A stretch of DNA of 64,000 nt from Tenacibaculum agarivorans (lineage in GTDB: Bacteria; Bacteroidota; Bacteroidia; Flavobacteriales; Flavobacteriaceae). How positions within the stretch are numbered: position 1 is the stretch's first letter; each line of letters opens with the position of its first letter. The position numbers were made by a program, and so were the translations under genes. The DNA is taken from contig NZ_MSMP01000012.1 of assembly GCF_001936575.1 (NCBI RefSeq), positions 1 through 64,000 on the forward strand, in the 5' to 3' direction. Positions 1-8,309 of this stretch are shown piece after piece. The notes under the pieces are model-generated. The model was not told the origin of the DNA and did no database searches. It worked only from the letters and a program-made list of their open reading frames with translations.

Positions 1-11
1 TGTTATCATTT

Positions 12-947
12 TTATACAAAACTATGAATTGCTTTATCTGCGTTTGTTTGGAAAGAAGGATTGTCAAAATTTTCCCAGATAGTACTTTGATTAATTACTT
101 TTCCAGTGAGTAAATTTTCTTTACTAGCATAAAATGTTCCACTTTCAAATTCAGGATTATTAATCCCTTCCACAAAACGTTTTGCTCCTTCTTGAACAGA
201 GTGAGATAGTCCCAGTAAAGGCATTATCAATTTCATTCCAATATGCTTAAGAAGTACCCTCTTTACAAAAGGTAAATCATCCATTCCTTGAGTTCCTCTA
301 GTGCCTCCTGGGCTCATACTGATGAATTTGATGTCTGGATTTTTTCTAGCCATACTACTCATCCATAAAGTTCCACCATATTTAATCCATCCATAAACTT
401 GCATAGCATCAAAATTATCCTTGAATTTTGTGCCATTAAAAATTGAAATAAACTCTTCTACTGAGTTACTTTCTAAATTAGGACGTTTCATTCCTGTTTG
501 TTTAACTCCTCTTGCTGCTTCAGAACTCGCAAAAAGAGCAACATTATTTAGCTTTTGGTGTTTTATTAATTCATCAACTAATACCACATGACCTAAAAGA
601 TTTCCAGCTGTTATTTCCGTAACACCATCTTTTGTGAGTTTTTCAGGAGTTTTTCCCCCTGTGCCACCAGCATTCATAATTAGAGCATCTATTGATTCAG
701 ATAACGTAGAAATTGCTTGTTTTACTGTTGTGAGTTTTGAAATATCCATAATTATGATTTTAAAAATATCTCTTCCCGTAGCTTGTGTCAATTCTTTTTG
801 AGCAGCTTTAGCTTTTTCTAAATTTCTACAAGCTAAGTAAATAAGTTCTGTGTTTTTGTCGAGTGCTAATTGTCTGGCAGTTTCTTTACCAATTCCAGCA
901 TTCGCTCCAGTAATCATTATTGAAGTATTCATATCTTTAATTTTCAA
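12..947 (-). CDS. SDR family NAD(P)-dependent oxidoreductase
   Basis: This is a short-chain dehydrogenase/reductase of 311 residues. The cofactor-binding TGxxxGIG motif is at residues 13-20 (TGANAGIG), the NAG motif at 92-94, the catalytic serine near 141-142 and the YxxxK pair at Y185/K189 (YGWIK). The C-terminal half is longer than in minimal SDRs, as in the protochlorophyllide-reductase-like branch of the family. Its substrate cannot be told. It follows the DUF4345 gene on the same strand with an 11-base overlap; the methionine at residue 6 (position 932) is an equally good start that removes the overlap. An AraC regulator lies upstream on the same strand and may control both. Confidence 0.88.
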   Translation of the reverse strand: MKIKDMNTSIMITGANAGIGKETARQLALDKNTELIYLACRNLEKAKAAQKELTQATGRDIFKIIIMDISKLTTVKQAISTLSESIDALIMNAGGTGGKTPEKLTKDGVTEITAGNLLGHVVLVDELIKHQKLNNVALFASSEAARGVKQTGMKRPNLESNSVEEFISIFNGTKFKDNFDAMQVYGWIKYGGTLWMSSMARKNPDIKFISMSPGGTRGTQGMDDLPFVKRVLLKHIGMKLIMPLLGLSHSVQEGAKRFVEGINNPEFESGTFYASKENLLTGKVINQSTIWENFDNPSFQTNADKAIHSFV

Positions 948-1341
948 GGTATTTATTTTTATTAATTGAGTAGAGTGCTATTCCTATAGTCCCTAAAATG
1001 ATTTCTAATACAGTGGCTTTTGCCATGCCATCAGAAGGCATTCCGTCTAGGATTATACTGATTATTCTTCCTACACCTAAAGCAATAAACAATAGAGGTA
1101 TAGCTATAGAGGCAGTTTTTGTGAAAAAAGTTTTTAAAGCCCCTGAAAAAGCTAAAATAGCTGTAGCTATTAATAATATTCCAAAAGAACGGACATCATT
1201 TAAAGCGCTAGCATTCCCCGCTATTTCAATACCTTCATTAGCTTTGATTTTTACAGGGTTAAAAGCGGTAAGTGTACCAATAATAGATAGTAATAATCCT
1301 GATACGAATAAATAGATTTTTAAGAATTTTAAACTGTTCAT
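937..1341 (-). CDS. DUF4345-like small membrane protein
   Basis: This 134-residue protein has four predicted hydrophobic segments (about residues 6-26, 50-66, 76-96 and 108-125) and resembles DUF4345, a family of four-helix inner-membrane proteins of unknown function. The conserved features are the N-terminal helix followed by a short periplasmic stretch with N-D-x-R before helix two. It sits directly upstream of the SDR gene and is probably co-transcribed with it. No catalytic residues are apparent. An ORF on the opposite strand through the same DNA is a shadow. Confidence 0.7.
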   Translation of the reverse strand: MNSLKFLKIYLFVSGLLLSIIGTLTAFNPVKIKANEGIEIAGNASALNDVRSFGILLIATAILAFSGALKTFFTKTASIAIPLLFIALGVGRIISIILDGMPSDGMAKATVLEIILGTIGIALYSINKNKYLEN

Positions 1342-1421
1342 AACCTTTGATTTTAGTTCAATACAAAGGTCCAGATGTTTTAAAAGGAAAACTTTTTAGT
1401 TTAGGTCAAAGATTGCTCAAT

Positions 1422-2258
1422 TTAGTTCAAACGATATGCAGAAGGCGATTTACCAAAATGCATTTGAAAATTTCGATTAAAAGTCGAAGCGGATTCAAAA
1501 CCAACATCATAAGCTATTTCTGAAATTCGATTATTACTTGATTTCAACAACTCAGCGGCTTGTTCTAACTTTTTTCTAACTAAATATTTTTTAGGACTTT
1601 CTTGAAAAACTTCCTTAAATTTTCTTTTGAAAGAAGATTCGCTTAAATGGGTTAATAATGCAAGTTCTTTAATAGTAAGATTTGCATATAAATTTTGTTG
1701 AATTACTTTTTTAAATTCCGTTTGATTTGGTTGAAATAAGGCTGCTAAAAAATCTAATTGAGAAGGAGCATTTTGAGATTTGATAACCAATTGTATGAAT
1801 TCTTTTAACTTGGTTTTTATAATGCCATCGTCTACGAGTTCTGGATTTTCTAATAAAATAGCAATACTTTGTTTGAAGTTTTCTAACATTAAATCAACCT
1901 GTACCTGTTTTACGTTATAATCTACTCTATAATTTGAGGTAGTAACATCTAAGTCAAATAGGTCTTTTACTAATGATGGATATAAAAAAACACCAATGGA
2001 TTCAATACCGTCTTTACAACTTTCTTTGTTATTGCTAGGCTCAAAAAAATAGTTCAAGCATTTCGCAATCATAGCTGTATTTTTATTAAGGGTAAGATAT
2101 TTTTCTGGAGTTCTTACGTTAACCTCTCCTTTATTAACAAACATAAAACAAGCTTCTTCTTCAACATAATTTTTTAATGTTCTGTTGAAAAAAGGCATAG
2201 ATAACTTTATAAAAACAATTCGATCTTTATAGGTAATTACTTTTTCTTCGAATTCCAT
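1422..2258 (-). CDS. AraC family transcriptional regulator
   Basis: This 278-residue regulator has an N-terminal region without a recognisable ligand motif and a C-terminal AraC/XylS DNA-binding domain (about residues 180-278). The first helix-turn-helix is in LTIKELALLTHLSESSFKRK, and the second has the family signature ISEIAYDVGFESASTFNRNF followed by GKSPSAYR. It lies 80 bases upstream of the DUF4345-SDR pair on the same strand and is their most likely local regulator, which is inference from position. Confidence 0.9.
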   Translation of the reverse strand: MEFEEKVITYKDRIVFIKLSMPFFNRTLKNYVEEEACFMFVNKGEVNVRTPEKYLTLNKNTAMIAKCLNYFFEPSNNKESCKDGIESIGVFLYPSLVKDLFDLDVTTSNYRVDYNVKQVQVDLMLENFKQSIAILLENPELVDDGIIKTKLKEFIQLVIKSQNAPSQLDFLAALFQPNQTEFKKVIQQNLYANLTIKELALLTHLSESSFKRKFKEVFQESPKKYLVRKKLEQAAELLKSSNNRISEIAYDVGFESASTFNRNFQMHFGKSPSAYRLN

Positions 2259-2335
2259 TATATCATTAAAAATTTTAAATGTTGATAAATGTATATGCTT
2301 AGATCTAAAGTACTACTTTTTTCTAAAGCTCATAA

Positions 2336-2363
2336 AAAAACCACCTTAATTAAGGTGGTTTTT
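2336..2363 (-). terminator. Rho-independent terminator of the OmpA-family gene
   Basis: A perfect palindrome with arms CCACCTTAA/TTAAGGTGG (2341-2358) is flanked by A and T runs on both sides. It lies 21 bases past the stop of the OmpA-family gene and reads as stem plus T run on the minus strand. It separates that gene from the AraC gene. Confidence 0.8.
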
Positions 2364-2383
2364 ATGATTTTATATGGGGCTAT

Positions 2384-3229
2384 TTATTCTACTTTTTGGT
2401 CTAATAAATCAAAGAACTGATTTAAACGTGGTAAAATGATAATTTTTGTACGTCTATTCTTTGCTTTATTTGCTGGAGAATCATTAGGTACTAAAGGAAC
2501 AAAACTACTTCTACCAGCTGCAATTAAACGCTGAGGAGCAACTTCGTACTTATCTTGTAGTTCTCTAACAATAGCAGTTGATCTTTTTACACTTAAATCC
2601 CAGTTATCTTTTACAGCAGCAGTACTCATTGGAGTATCATCAGTATGCCCTTCGATCATTACATCCATTTCAGGCTGAGCGTTAACTACAGTAGCAACTT
2701 TTGCTAAAACTTTAGATGCTTTATCAGTTATAGTATAGCTTCCACTTTTGAATAATAATTTATCAGAAATAGAAATAAATACTACTGTTTTTTCAACATT
2801 TACTTCGATGTCTTCATCATCAATACCTGCTTGTAATTCTTTCTTTAAGTGAAAAGCAACTACAAGGTTTAAGGAATCCTTTTTAGAAGCGGCAGCTCTA
2901 ATTTTGTTGATATACTTGTCTTTTTTACTTAATTGTGATAATGTTTCTTTAATGTTGTCATTAGCACCTTTAGTAAGTACAGTCAAGTTTTCAACTTGTT
3001 GAATGGTGTTTTCTTTATCTTTTTTTAGCTCATCCACTCTAGATTCTAAATCTTTAGATCTACTTTCGTACTTTTCTTTTTCTACTAAGCACTTTGTTAA
3101 GTTTGTTTTTACAGTAGCTAACTCATCTTTAGTTTGTTCATGTTTTGCTTTTAAAGCTTCTAGTTCTTTACTAGAGGCACATGATGCTAATAAGAAAGCT
3201 ACAGATAGGAATAATGCTATTTTTTTCAT
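2384..3229 (-). CDS. OmpA family lipoprotein with coiled coil
   Basis: Starting at 3229 the protein is 281 residues and opens with a lipoprotein signal (MKKIALFLSVAFLLASC). A heptad-rich coiled coil follows, then a C-terminal OmpA/MotB peptidoglycan-binding domain with the GHTDDTP motif and the NRRTKIII end motif. It should anchor the outer membrane to peptidoglycan from the periplasmic side. A longer frame begins at 3256, but that start lies inside a TAnnTTTG promoter box (3254-3261) and would mask the signal peptide, so the internal start is preferred. A strong terminator follows the gene. Confidence 0.9.
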   Translation of the reverse strand: MKKIALFLSVAFLLASCASSKELEALKAKHEQTKDELATVKTNLTKCLVEKEKYESRSKDLESRVDELKKDKENTIQQVENLTVLTKGANDNIKETLSQLSKKDKYINKIRAAASKKDSLNLVVAFHLKKELQAGIDDEDIEVNVEKTVVFISISDKLLFKSGSYTITDKASKVLAKVATVVNAQPEMDVMIEGHTDDTPMSTAAVKDNWDLSVKRSTAIVRELQDKYEVAPQRLIAAGRSSFVPLVPNDSPANKAKNRRTKIIILPRLNQFFDLLDQKVE

Positions 3230-3253
3230 CGTAATATTAGTTAGTATAAGTGA

Positions 3254-3261
3254 CAAATTTA
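3254..3261 (-). promoter_or_regulatory. TAnnTTTG -7 box for the OmpA-family gene
   Basis: TAAATTTG on the minus strand lies 25 bases upstream of the chosen start at 3229. It matches the Bacteroidota -7 consensus; no clear TTG -33 element was found at the usual spacing. Confidence 0.5.
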
Positions 3262-3314
3262 AAAAAATGATGTTATTACAGGTTATGTTAACGCTATTTT
3301 AGTATAGATTAGTC

Positions 3315-3322
3315 TATTTTTG
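3315..3322 (+). promoter_or_regulatory. TAnnTTTG -7 box for apbE
   Basis: TATTTTTG matches the Bacteroidota -7 consensus and lies 21 bases upstream of the preferred apbE start at 3344. It overlaps the first codon of the longest reading frame (3320), which argues against that start. Confidence 0.45.
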
Positions 3323-3343
3323 TTAAATAATTATAAATTAACT

Positions 3344-4321
3344 ATGCAAAAACAATTGAAGATAGTGCTATTTTTTTTAACAGTAGTGCTATTTAGCTGT
3401 CAAACTGAGAAAAAAAAAGAAGAGTACACTAAGTTGCAAGGAAATGTATTCGGAACTACTTATAATATTATTTATAAGAGTACTGTAAACTATCAAGCTC
3501 CAATTGATGAAATCTTTGAGGCTTTTAATAATTCGCTATCAACCTATATTCCTAATTCTATTATATCTAAGGTTAATCAGAACGATAGCACAGTTGTAGT
3601 TGATGATTATTTTGTGGAAGCTTTTCATAAAGCTAAGAGAATTTATAAAGAAACGGATGGATATTTTGATCCAACAATTGGGAAGTTGATCAATGCTTAT
3701 GGATTTGGATCGGGAAAAGAAAAAAAGAATTTGACTGCTGAAGAAATTGAAGTGTTGATGAATATTACTGGATTTGAAAAAATTAAATTAAAAGATAGAA
3801 AAATCATCAAACAACCTGAAATTGAGTTCAATGTAAACGCTTTTGCTAAAGGTTCAGGTATTGATGTGGTTGGACGCTTTTTAGAAGGAAAAAATATTAC
3901 CGATTATCTAGTGGAAATTGGTGGAGAAATTAGGGCAAGAGGAAATAGTCCAAGAAATTCATTGTGGAAAGTAGCTATTGACGATCCGAACACGGATGGA
4001 TCTCGTAGCCAATCTAGAACTATAGAGTTAGACAATCAGTCAATGGCAACTTCAGGTAATTACAGAAAGTTTAAGGTAAATAGTAAGGGAGAAAAAATAG
4101 TCCATACTGTGAATCCAAAAACAGGATTAGCACAAGAAAATAACTTATTAAGTGCCTCAGTATTATTGAAAGGAGATTGCGCTGACGTAGACGCTTATGC
4201 TACAGCATTTATGGCAATGGGATTAGAGAAAACAAAAAACTTTTTAGAAAGTCATCCAGAACTAAAAGTAGTACTACTTTTTACAAATACTGAGGGTGAA
4301 ATAAAAGAGTTCTCAAACTAA
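3344..4321 (+). CDS. apbE: FAD:protein FMN transferase (ApbE) lipoprotein
   Basis: ApbE attaches FMN covalently to threonine residues of periplasmic flavoproteins such as Nqr/Rnf subunits. From 3344 the protein is 325 residues with a lipoprotein signal ending in LFSC, so it is probably tethered on the periplasmic face. Family features include the VFGTTYNI start of the domain, the YFDPTIGKL and FNVNAFAKGSGID motifs, the EIGGEIRARG stretch, and the late HTVNPKTG and DADAYATA-like (DVDAYATAFMAMG) motifs that bind metal and FAD. No Nqr genes are in this window. It is convergent with the methyltransferase gene, with a 4-base overlap of the two ends. Confidence 0.93.
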   Translation: MQKQLKIVLFFLTVVLFSCQTEKKKEEYTKLQGNVFGTTYNIIYKSTVNYQAPIDEIFEAFNNSLSTYIPNSIISKVNQNDSTVVVDDYFVEAFHKAKRIYKETDGYFDPTIGKLINAYGFGSGKEKKNLTAEEIEVLMNITGFEKIKLKDRKIIKQPEIEFNVNAFAKGSGIDVVGRFLEGKNITDYLVEIGGEIRARGNSPRNSLWKVAIDDPNTDGSRSQSRTIELDNQSMATSGNYRKFKVNSKGEKIVHTVNPKTGLAQENNLLSASVLLKGDCADVDAYATAFMAMGLEKTKNFLESHPELKVVLLFTNTEGEIKEFSN

Positions 4322-5088
4322 TTTTTAAAGCAAACAGGAAGAATCTCTCCTTGGGCTAATGCATATTTTTTAGCCAATTCAGCTGAGATTTTTTTTGTAT
4401 AATCTACTTCCTCTACTTTAAAACCAATAGAACGTAGTTTGTTGAAGTAATCTCTTCCATACACACGAACATGATCGTATTGTCCAAAGATTGTTGCTCT
4501 TTCTTTTGGATCAGTTATAGAATCGTCTTCAAAAGTAATTTCACGATTTAAATCTTGAGGAATTTGAAATATTCCCCAACCACCAGGTTTTAATACTCTA
4601 AAGAGCTCCTGCATAGCTTTAGTGTCATTAGGAATATGCTCTAATACATGATTACAGAAGATCATGTCAAAAGAAGCATTTTCAAAAGGTAAATCACAAA
4701 TATCTGCTTTAACATCAGCAATAGGCGATTCTAAATCGGAAGTTATATAGTCTAAATTCTTCTGATTTCTGAACTGTTTTAAAAAGCATTGCTCTGGTGC
4801 AATATGCAATAGTTTTTTCTTTTCTGTTGAAGTAAAAAAATCTGTTTCATTTTGTAAATACAACCAAAGTAAACGATGTCTTTCTAAAGAAAGAGTAGAT
4901 GGAGATAGCACATTTTCACGTTGTACTTCATATCCATAAGGCAACATTTTTTTGAATGATTTTCCATCAATAGGATCAGTAAAATTACTTCCCTTCAACC
5001 ACCAACTCATAAAAGGACGAACTAGATAACTCGCTTTGATTAAAATTGGTCTTGGAATAGTATTTAAAATAGTTTTAAAAAGTTTCAT
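4318..5088 (-). CDS. class I SAM-dependent methyltransferase
   Basis: The 256-residue protein has a Rossmann-type Methyltransf_11 region in its middle: KKLLHIAPEQ at the usual motif I place, DLPFENASFDMIFCNHVLEHI as motifs II-III, and LFRVLKPGGWGIFQIP as post-motif. The glycine-rich motif I is degenerate, but that is common in this subfamily. The substrate is unknown. Its ATG overlaps the TGA of the upstream 160-residue gene (ATGA), so the two are translationally coupled here. In flavobacteria a methyltransferase of this type is often near map, which suggests it is the native neighbour and the two genes in between came later; that is from memory and inference. Confidence 0.85.
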   Translation of the reverse strand: MKLFKTILNTIPRPILIKASYLVRPFMSWWLKGSNFTDPIDGKSFKKMLPYGYEVQRENVLSPSTLSLERHRLLWLYLQNETDFFTSTEKKKLLHIAPEQCFLKQFRNQKNLDYITSDLESPIADVKADICDLPFENASFDMIFCNHVLEHIPNDTKAMQELFRVLKPGGWGIFQIPQDLNREITFEDDSITDPKERATIFGQYDHVRVYGRDYFNKLRSIGFKVEEVDYTKKISAELAKKYALAQGEILPVCFKN

Positions 5089-5567
5089 ATTTTAAAGACT
5101 TTTTTAAATTGATCTTGATTTAAGATAACTAGTTTGATATAGAAATTAGCATATTCTCTTTGAAGTTTTCTTTGAATATTACTAAAATTCATGAGTTGTG
5201 TACCTGTAATTTTTTCTTTATTAAAAACTAAGTAGAATTGAATTAGTTGGTTAGGAAAACAGAAGGAGTTTACAACACCTTTTTCTAAAATATAATTAGT
5301 TAAACTTATTATAGATTCCGAACATTTCAGTCTGATTTCAATTTCTTTTACCTTATTTCCATTTTTAAATTCAACTAATGAAATTTTATTTTGATTGAAT
5401 ATAATCGTATCCGATGTTTTTATTTCATTGCTAACCTCATCAAAATCATATGAGGTTTTTGCAGAACTAACAAGAGAAGTTTGGGTATCATCATCAAGAG
5501 ATAATTCTGAATAAGGCTTTCTCGGTATGTTATTAGAAAAGTGTTGCTCTATATCAGTATAACTCAT
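5085..5567 (-). CDS. small protein with PD-(D/E)XK nuclease-like motif, partner of ATPase
   Basis: No named family was recognised with certainty. The 160-residue protein carries D53 in SDTIIF, then E66 and K68 in LVEFKNG, separated by a predicted hairpin. This is the D-x(n)-ExK layout of PD-(D/E)XK nucleases, with K81 in a following strand (IEIRLK). The C-terminal part (about 100-160) looks alpha/beta with no catalytic motif. The start overlaps the end of the ATPase gene by 14 bases and the stop overlaps the methyltransferase start. The pairing suggests an ATPase-gated nuclease effector, as in known two-gene defence systems, but activity is inferred from one motif only. Confidence 0.6.
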   Translation of the reverse strand: MSYTDIEQHFSNNIPRKPYSELSLDDDTQTSLVSSAKTSYDFDEVSNEIKTSDTIIFNQNKISLVEFKNGNKVKEIEIRLKCSESIISLTNYILEKGVVNSFCFPNQLIQFYLVFNKEKITGTQLMNFSNIQRKLQREYANFYIKLVILNQDQFKKVFKI

Positions 5568-6840
5568 CTCTTATTTCTTGTAATGTATAATAGGCCTCAG
5601 AAATAGAATTAAGAGCAATATTTAAGTTGTCATTAATATTGGTAATTGTAGAACTTTCTCCTTTTTTATCTTTTTTTGCAAAATAAAAGTTTGTTTCCTC
5701 TTTGTATTCGTGTTTTATAGTGTATGCTTCAATAGCTTCAATAAAATAAGGACTATGAGAAGTTAATACAATAGGAATTGCGAAATCTTTGGATAAACGA
5801 ACTAAAATTTCAGCAAATTTAACTTGCCATGTTGGGTGTAAATGTACTTCTGGTTCATCAATGATTAATAATGTATTTGAATTCAACGTTCCATTTTCAA
5901 TGAGTAGTTGAATTGCCCCAAAAGTTTTTAGTCCAGTAGCAACACTATTAAGAGAAAAATTTTGCTCATTTTTAGTAAAAACTAATTCATCATCTGAATT
6001 GAATGTAAATTCTCCAGAAATAATATCCTTTATAATTGTATTTAAAAGATTGATTTTCTTTGAGTTATCAGAGAATATGGTTTTTGAACTGTTTTTTTGA
6101 TTGATTTTATAATTTAAGTAATTGTTTTTATCTCTAAGAGAAGCAAAGTTAAATTCCTTACTTTTTCTTTTTAAAAATAATGGAGATTCTATAAAAATAA
6201 CGTCCTTAAAAGGGAAGTTTTGTGGTGATTTATTTACGCTTACGCTATTTTCTTCTGTCTTAAAAGCTACATTGTCTATTGAAGTTTCAAATTCAATAGA
6301 TGCTTTTTTGTTTTTTGAAAATTTGTTGGTAAACTGATTACCTATCTCATTTTTAAAATATTCTGATAATTCAAAATTTAAAAGTTTAATAGAATCTAAA
6401 TCTATATTTTGATTTTCAGTTATTTCATCTATAGTAGATAAAATGTTATTCTTTATTGAACTGTTTTTAATTACGCTAAGTTCGTTTTTTAATTTATTTA
6501 AACTGTTTGTAATTTCATCTACATCGTTACCCTTTCTTAATAGTTTATAACTAGAAAATATACTATCGCTAAATACTTTGGCTAATAATTTAAAATTATC
6601 AATATCAGAAGACTCTAATCTTAACATTAAATTTGTTAAATCTTCAAATTTATTACCAATGTATTGAAGTTTAGAGTTGTTGAAACTTTCTTCGAGATTG
6701 TTAAAAGATCTAACAATGGCGTATAGTACTTTACCTACGGTACTCTTTCCAGAGTCATTTTCTCCAGTAATCACTGTTATACCATCTAAACTAATGTCAG
6801 CAGAAGATAAAATACCTATATTTTGAAGTGAAAGCTTCAT
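5554..6840 (-). CDS. AAA/ABC-type ATPase (AAA_15/AAA_21, OLD-like without TOPRIM)
   Basis: The 428-residue ATPase has Walker A GENDSGKST (residues 26-34), a signature-like SLNSVATGLK stretch (297-305), Walker B LLIIDEPE (324-331), the VHLHP D-loop region and a switch histidine in LTSHSP (H362). About 230 residues of coiled-coil/helical insertion lie between Walker A and the signature. This is the architecture of the ATPases in anti-phage systems related to OLD, PARIS (AriA) and Septu (PtuA). There is no TOPRIM domain; its place is apparently taken by the small nuclease-like protein encoded next. The gene is very rich in A/T, K, N, S and I and sits as an insert beside housekeeping map, consistent with transfer. 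Confidence 0.85.
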   Translation of the reverse strand: MKLSLQNIGILSSADISLDGITVITGENDSGKSTVGKVLYAIVRSFNNLEESFNNSKLQYIGNKFEDLTNLMLRLESSDIDNFKLLAKVFSDSIFSSYKLLRKGNDVDEITNSLNKLKNELSVIKNSSIKNNILSTIDEITENQNIDLDSIKLLNFELSEYFKNEIGNQFTNKFSKNKKASIEFETSIDNVAFKTEENSVSVNKSPQNFPFKDVIFIESPLFLKRKSKEFNFASLRDKNNYLNYKINQKNSSKTIFSDNSKKINLLNTIIKDIISGEFTFNSDDELVFTKNEQNFSLNSVATGLKTFGAIQLLIENGTLNSNTLLIIDEPEVHLHPTWQVKFAEILVRLSKDFAIPIVLTSHSPYFIEAIEAYTIKHEYKEETNFYFAKKDKKGESSTITNINDNLNIALNSISEAYYTLQEIRDELY

Positions 6841-6877
6841 TTGGAAATATTAATTAATCTATACGTAAAGATAGTTG

Positions 6878-7681
6878 TTATTGTCTAAACTCGTTTTCTT
6901 CATCGCTCTCAATACCCAAAGCTTCATAAATATATTGGAAAGTAGATAATAACTCAGGTTTTCCGTCTATAATTGCAACATTATGCTCAAAGTGAGCTGA
7001 AGGTTTGTTGTCTAAAGTAGTAACAGTCCAACCGTCTTTATGGAATTTTATTTTATGCGTTCCCATATTGGTCATAGGTTCAATGGCTACAACCATACCT
7101 TCAACAAACTTTTTCCCTCTTCCTCTACGACCATAGTTTGGCATTTCAGGATCTTCATGCATTTTTTTACCTAGACCATGGCCAACTAATTCACGAACTA
7201 CACCATAACCGTGTTTTTCTGTAAATTGTTGAATGGCATAACCAACATCACCAACTCTATTTCCTGTTTTAAATTGACGAATACCTACATATAAACTCTC
7301 TTTTGTGATATCTAATAACCGTTGAGTTTCAGGAGTAACTTCTCCAACGGCGAAAGTGTACGCATGATCTCCATAATATTCATTTTTTAATGCACCGCAA
7401 TCAATAGAAATAATATCACCTTCTACTAGTGGAGTGTCATTAGGAATCCCATGTACTACTTGAGTATTTGGACTCATACATAAAGTATTTGGAAAATCAT
7501 ATAAACCTAAAAATCCAGGAATAGCTCCATGATCTCTAATAAACTCTTCTGCAAGCTTGTCAAGATATAAAGTAGTAACACCAGGCTTAACCTCTTTGGC
7601 TAACATTCCTAATGTTTTAGAAACTATTAATGCGCTCTCACGCATGATTTCTATTTCTTCTCTAGTTTTAGGTATAATCAT
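6878..7681 (-). CDS. map: type I methionyl aminopeptidase
   Basis: This cytosolic M24 peptidase removes initiator methionine from nascent proteins. The 267-residue protein has all five metal ligands in their motifs: aspartates in SIDCGA and YYGDHAYTF, histidine in VGHGLGKKMHEDP, and glutamates in VAIEPM and FEHNVAI. Length and motif order are normal for type I enzymes, with no N-terminal zinc-finger extension. A short C-terminal extension (ESDEENEFRQ) is acidic. A TAnnTTTG box lies 23 bases upstream of the start. Confidence 0.97.
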   Translation of the reverse strand: MIIPKTREEIEIMRESALIVSKTLGMLAKEVKPGVTTLYLDKLAEEFIRDHGAIPGFLGLYDFPNTLCMSPNTQVVHGIPNDTPLVEGDIISIDCGALKNEYYGDHAYTFAVGEVTPETQRLLDITKESLYVGIRQFKTGNRVGDVGYAIQQFTEKHGYGVVRELVGHGLGKKMHEDPEMPNYGRRGRGKKFVEGMVVAIEPMTNMGTHKIKFHKDGWTVTTLDNKPSAHFEHNVAIIDGKPELLSTFQYIYEALGIESDEENEFRQ

Positions 7682-7703
7682 GTTTTACAAAATAAACTAA
7701 GTG

Positions 7704-7711
7704 CAAATATA
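7704..7711 (-). promoter_or_regulatory. TAnnTTTG -7 box for map
   Basis: TATATTTG on the minus strand, 23 bases upstream of the map start, matches the Bacteroidota -7 consensus. No convincing -33 TTG was found. Confidence 0.5.
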
Positions 7712-7779
7712 CTGCATTCGTAGAAACATTTGGTGTTTAAATTGTGGATGATTCATTCCATATAACATGTAGTGGGGTA

Positions 7780-8307
7780 TTATTTTTTACGAGCTAATTT
7801 TCTTTTTTGTTTATAATATTTTTTGTCAGCAATATAAATGGTCTTAATTACTTCGCAGTATGTTGTAGTTGTATTGTAATCTACCAGTTTGGTAGTTTTA
7901 GTAATTTCTATTTCATTTTCTCTACTTACTTTTTGTTTAATCTCTTCAATTTCTTCCTTGGTATAGGAAAAGCTTGCGTATAAATTTTCTTTAGCAGGTT
8001 TTTTAAAAAATATTTCGGCAGATTTATCCCAAACTACATAATCATCTCCGATAATATTAATTAATTGAACCATTGGAATTGGATCAACAGCAGAAAACAT
8101 ACTACCTCCAAAAATAGAGTTTACATAATTTTTATTTTTATAATTAAGAGGTAGTTTTATCTTAACATTGAATAAATCATCCGAAACGAAGATTACTTTA
8201 GCTGTGCTTCTTCTATACATGGGAGATAGATTAAAACCATATTTAAATAACGTTTTTTGAGCAAATATTTTGCCTCCAATTTTTGCGATTTTTTGATAAA
8301 CTGACAT
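7780..8307 (-). CDS. DUF4442 hotdog-fold protein
   Basis: The 175-residue protein matches DUF4442, a hotdog-fold family related to acyl-CoA thioesterases. Seen here are the leading helix, the NKNYVNSIFGGSMFSAVDP segment corresponding to the hotdog central helix, and the later strands with KSAEIFFKKPA. It has no signal peptide, and its C-terminus is very basic (KQKRKLARKK). The start is 2 bases from the stop of the HxlR gene, so the two form an operon, and the regulator probably controls it. Substrate unknown. Confidence 0.8.
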   Translation of the reverse strand: MSVYQKIAKIGGKIFAQKTLFKYGFNLSPMYRRSTAKVIFVSDDLFNVKIKLPLNYKNKNYVNSIFGGSMFSAVDPIPMVQLINIIGDDYVVWDKSAEIFFKKPAKENLYASFSYTKEEIEEIKQKVSRENEIEITKTTKLVDYNTTTTYCEVIKTIYIADKKYYKQKRKLARKK

Positions 8308-8309
8308 AA

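Noticed and set aside
998-1315. 105-residue ORF on the plus strand
   Set aside because: It is antisense to the DUF4345-like membrane gene, whose own sequence matches a known family; the antisense product shows no motif.
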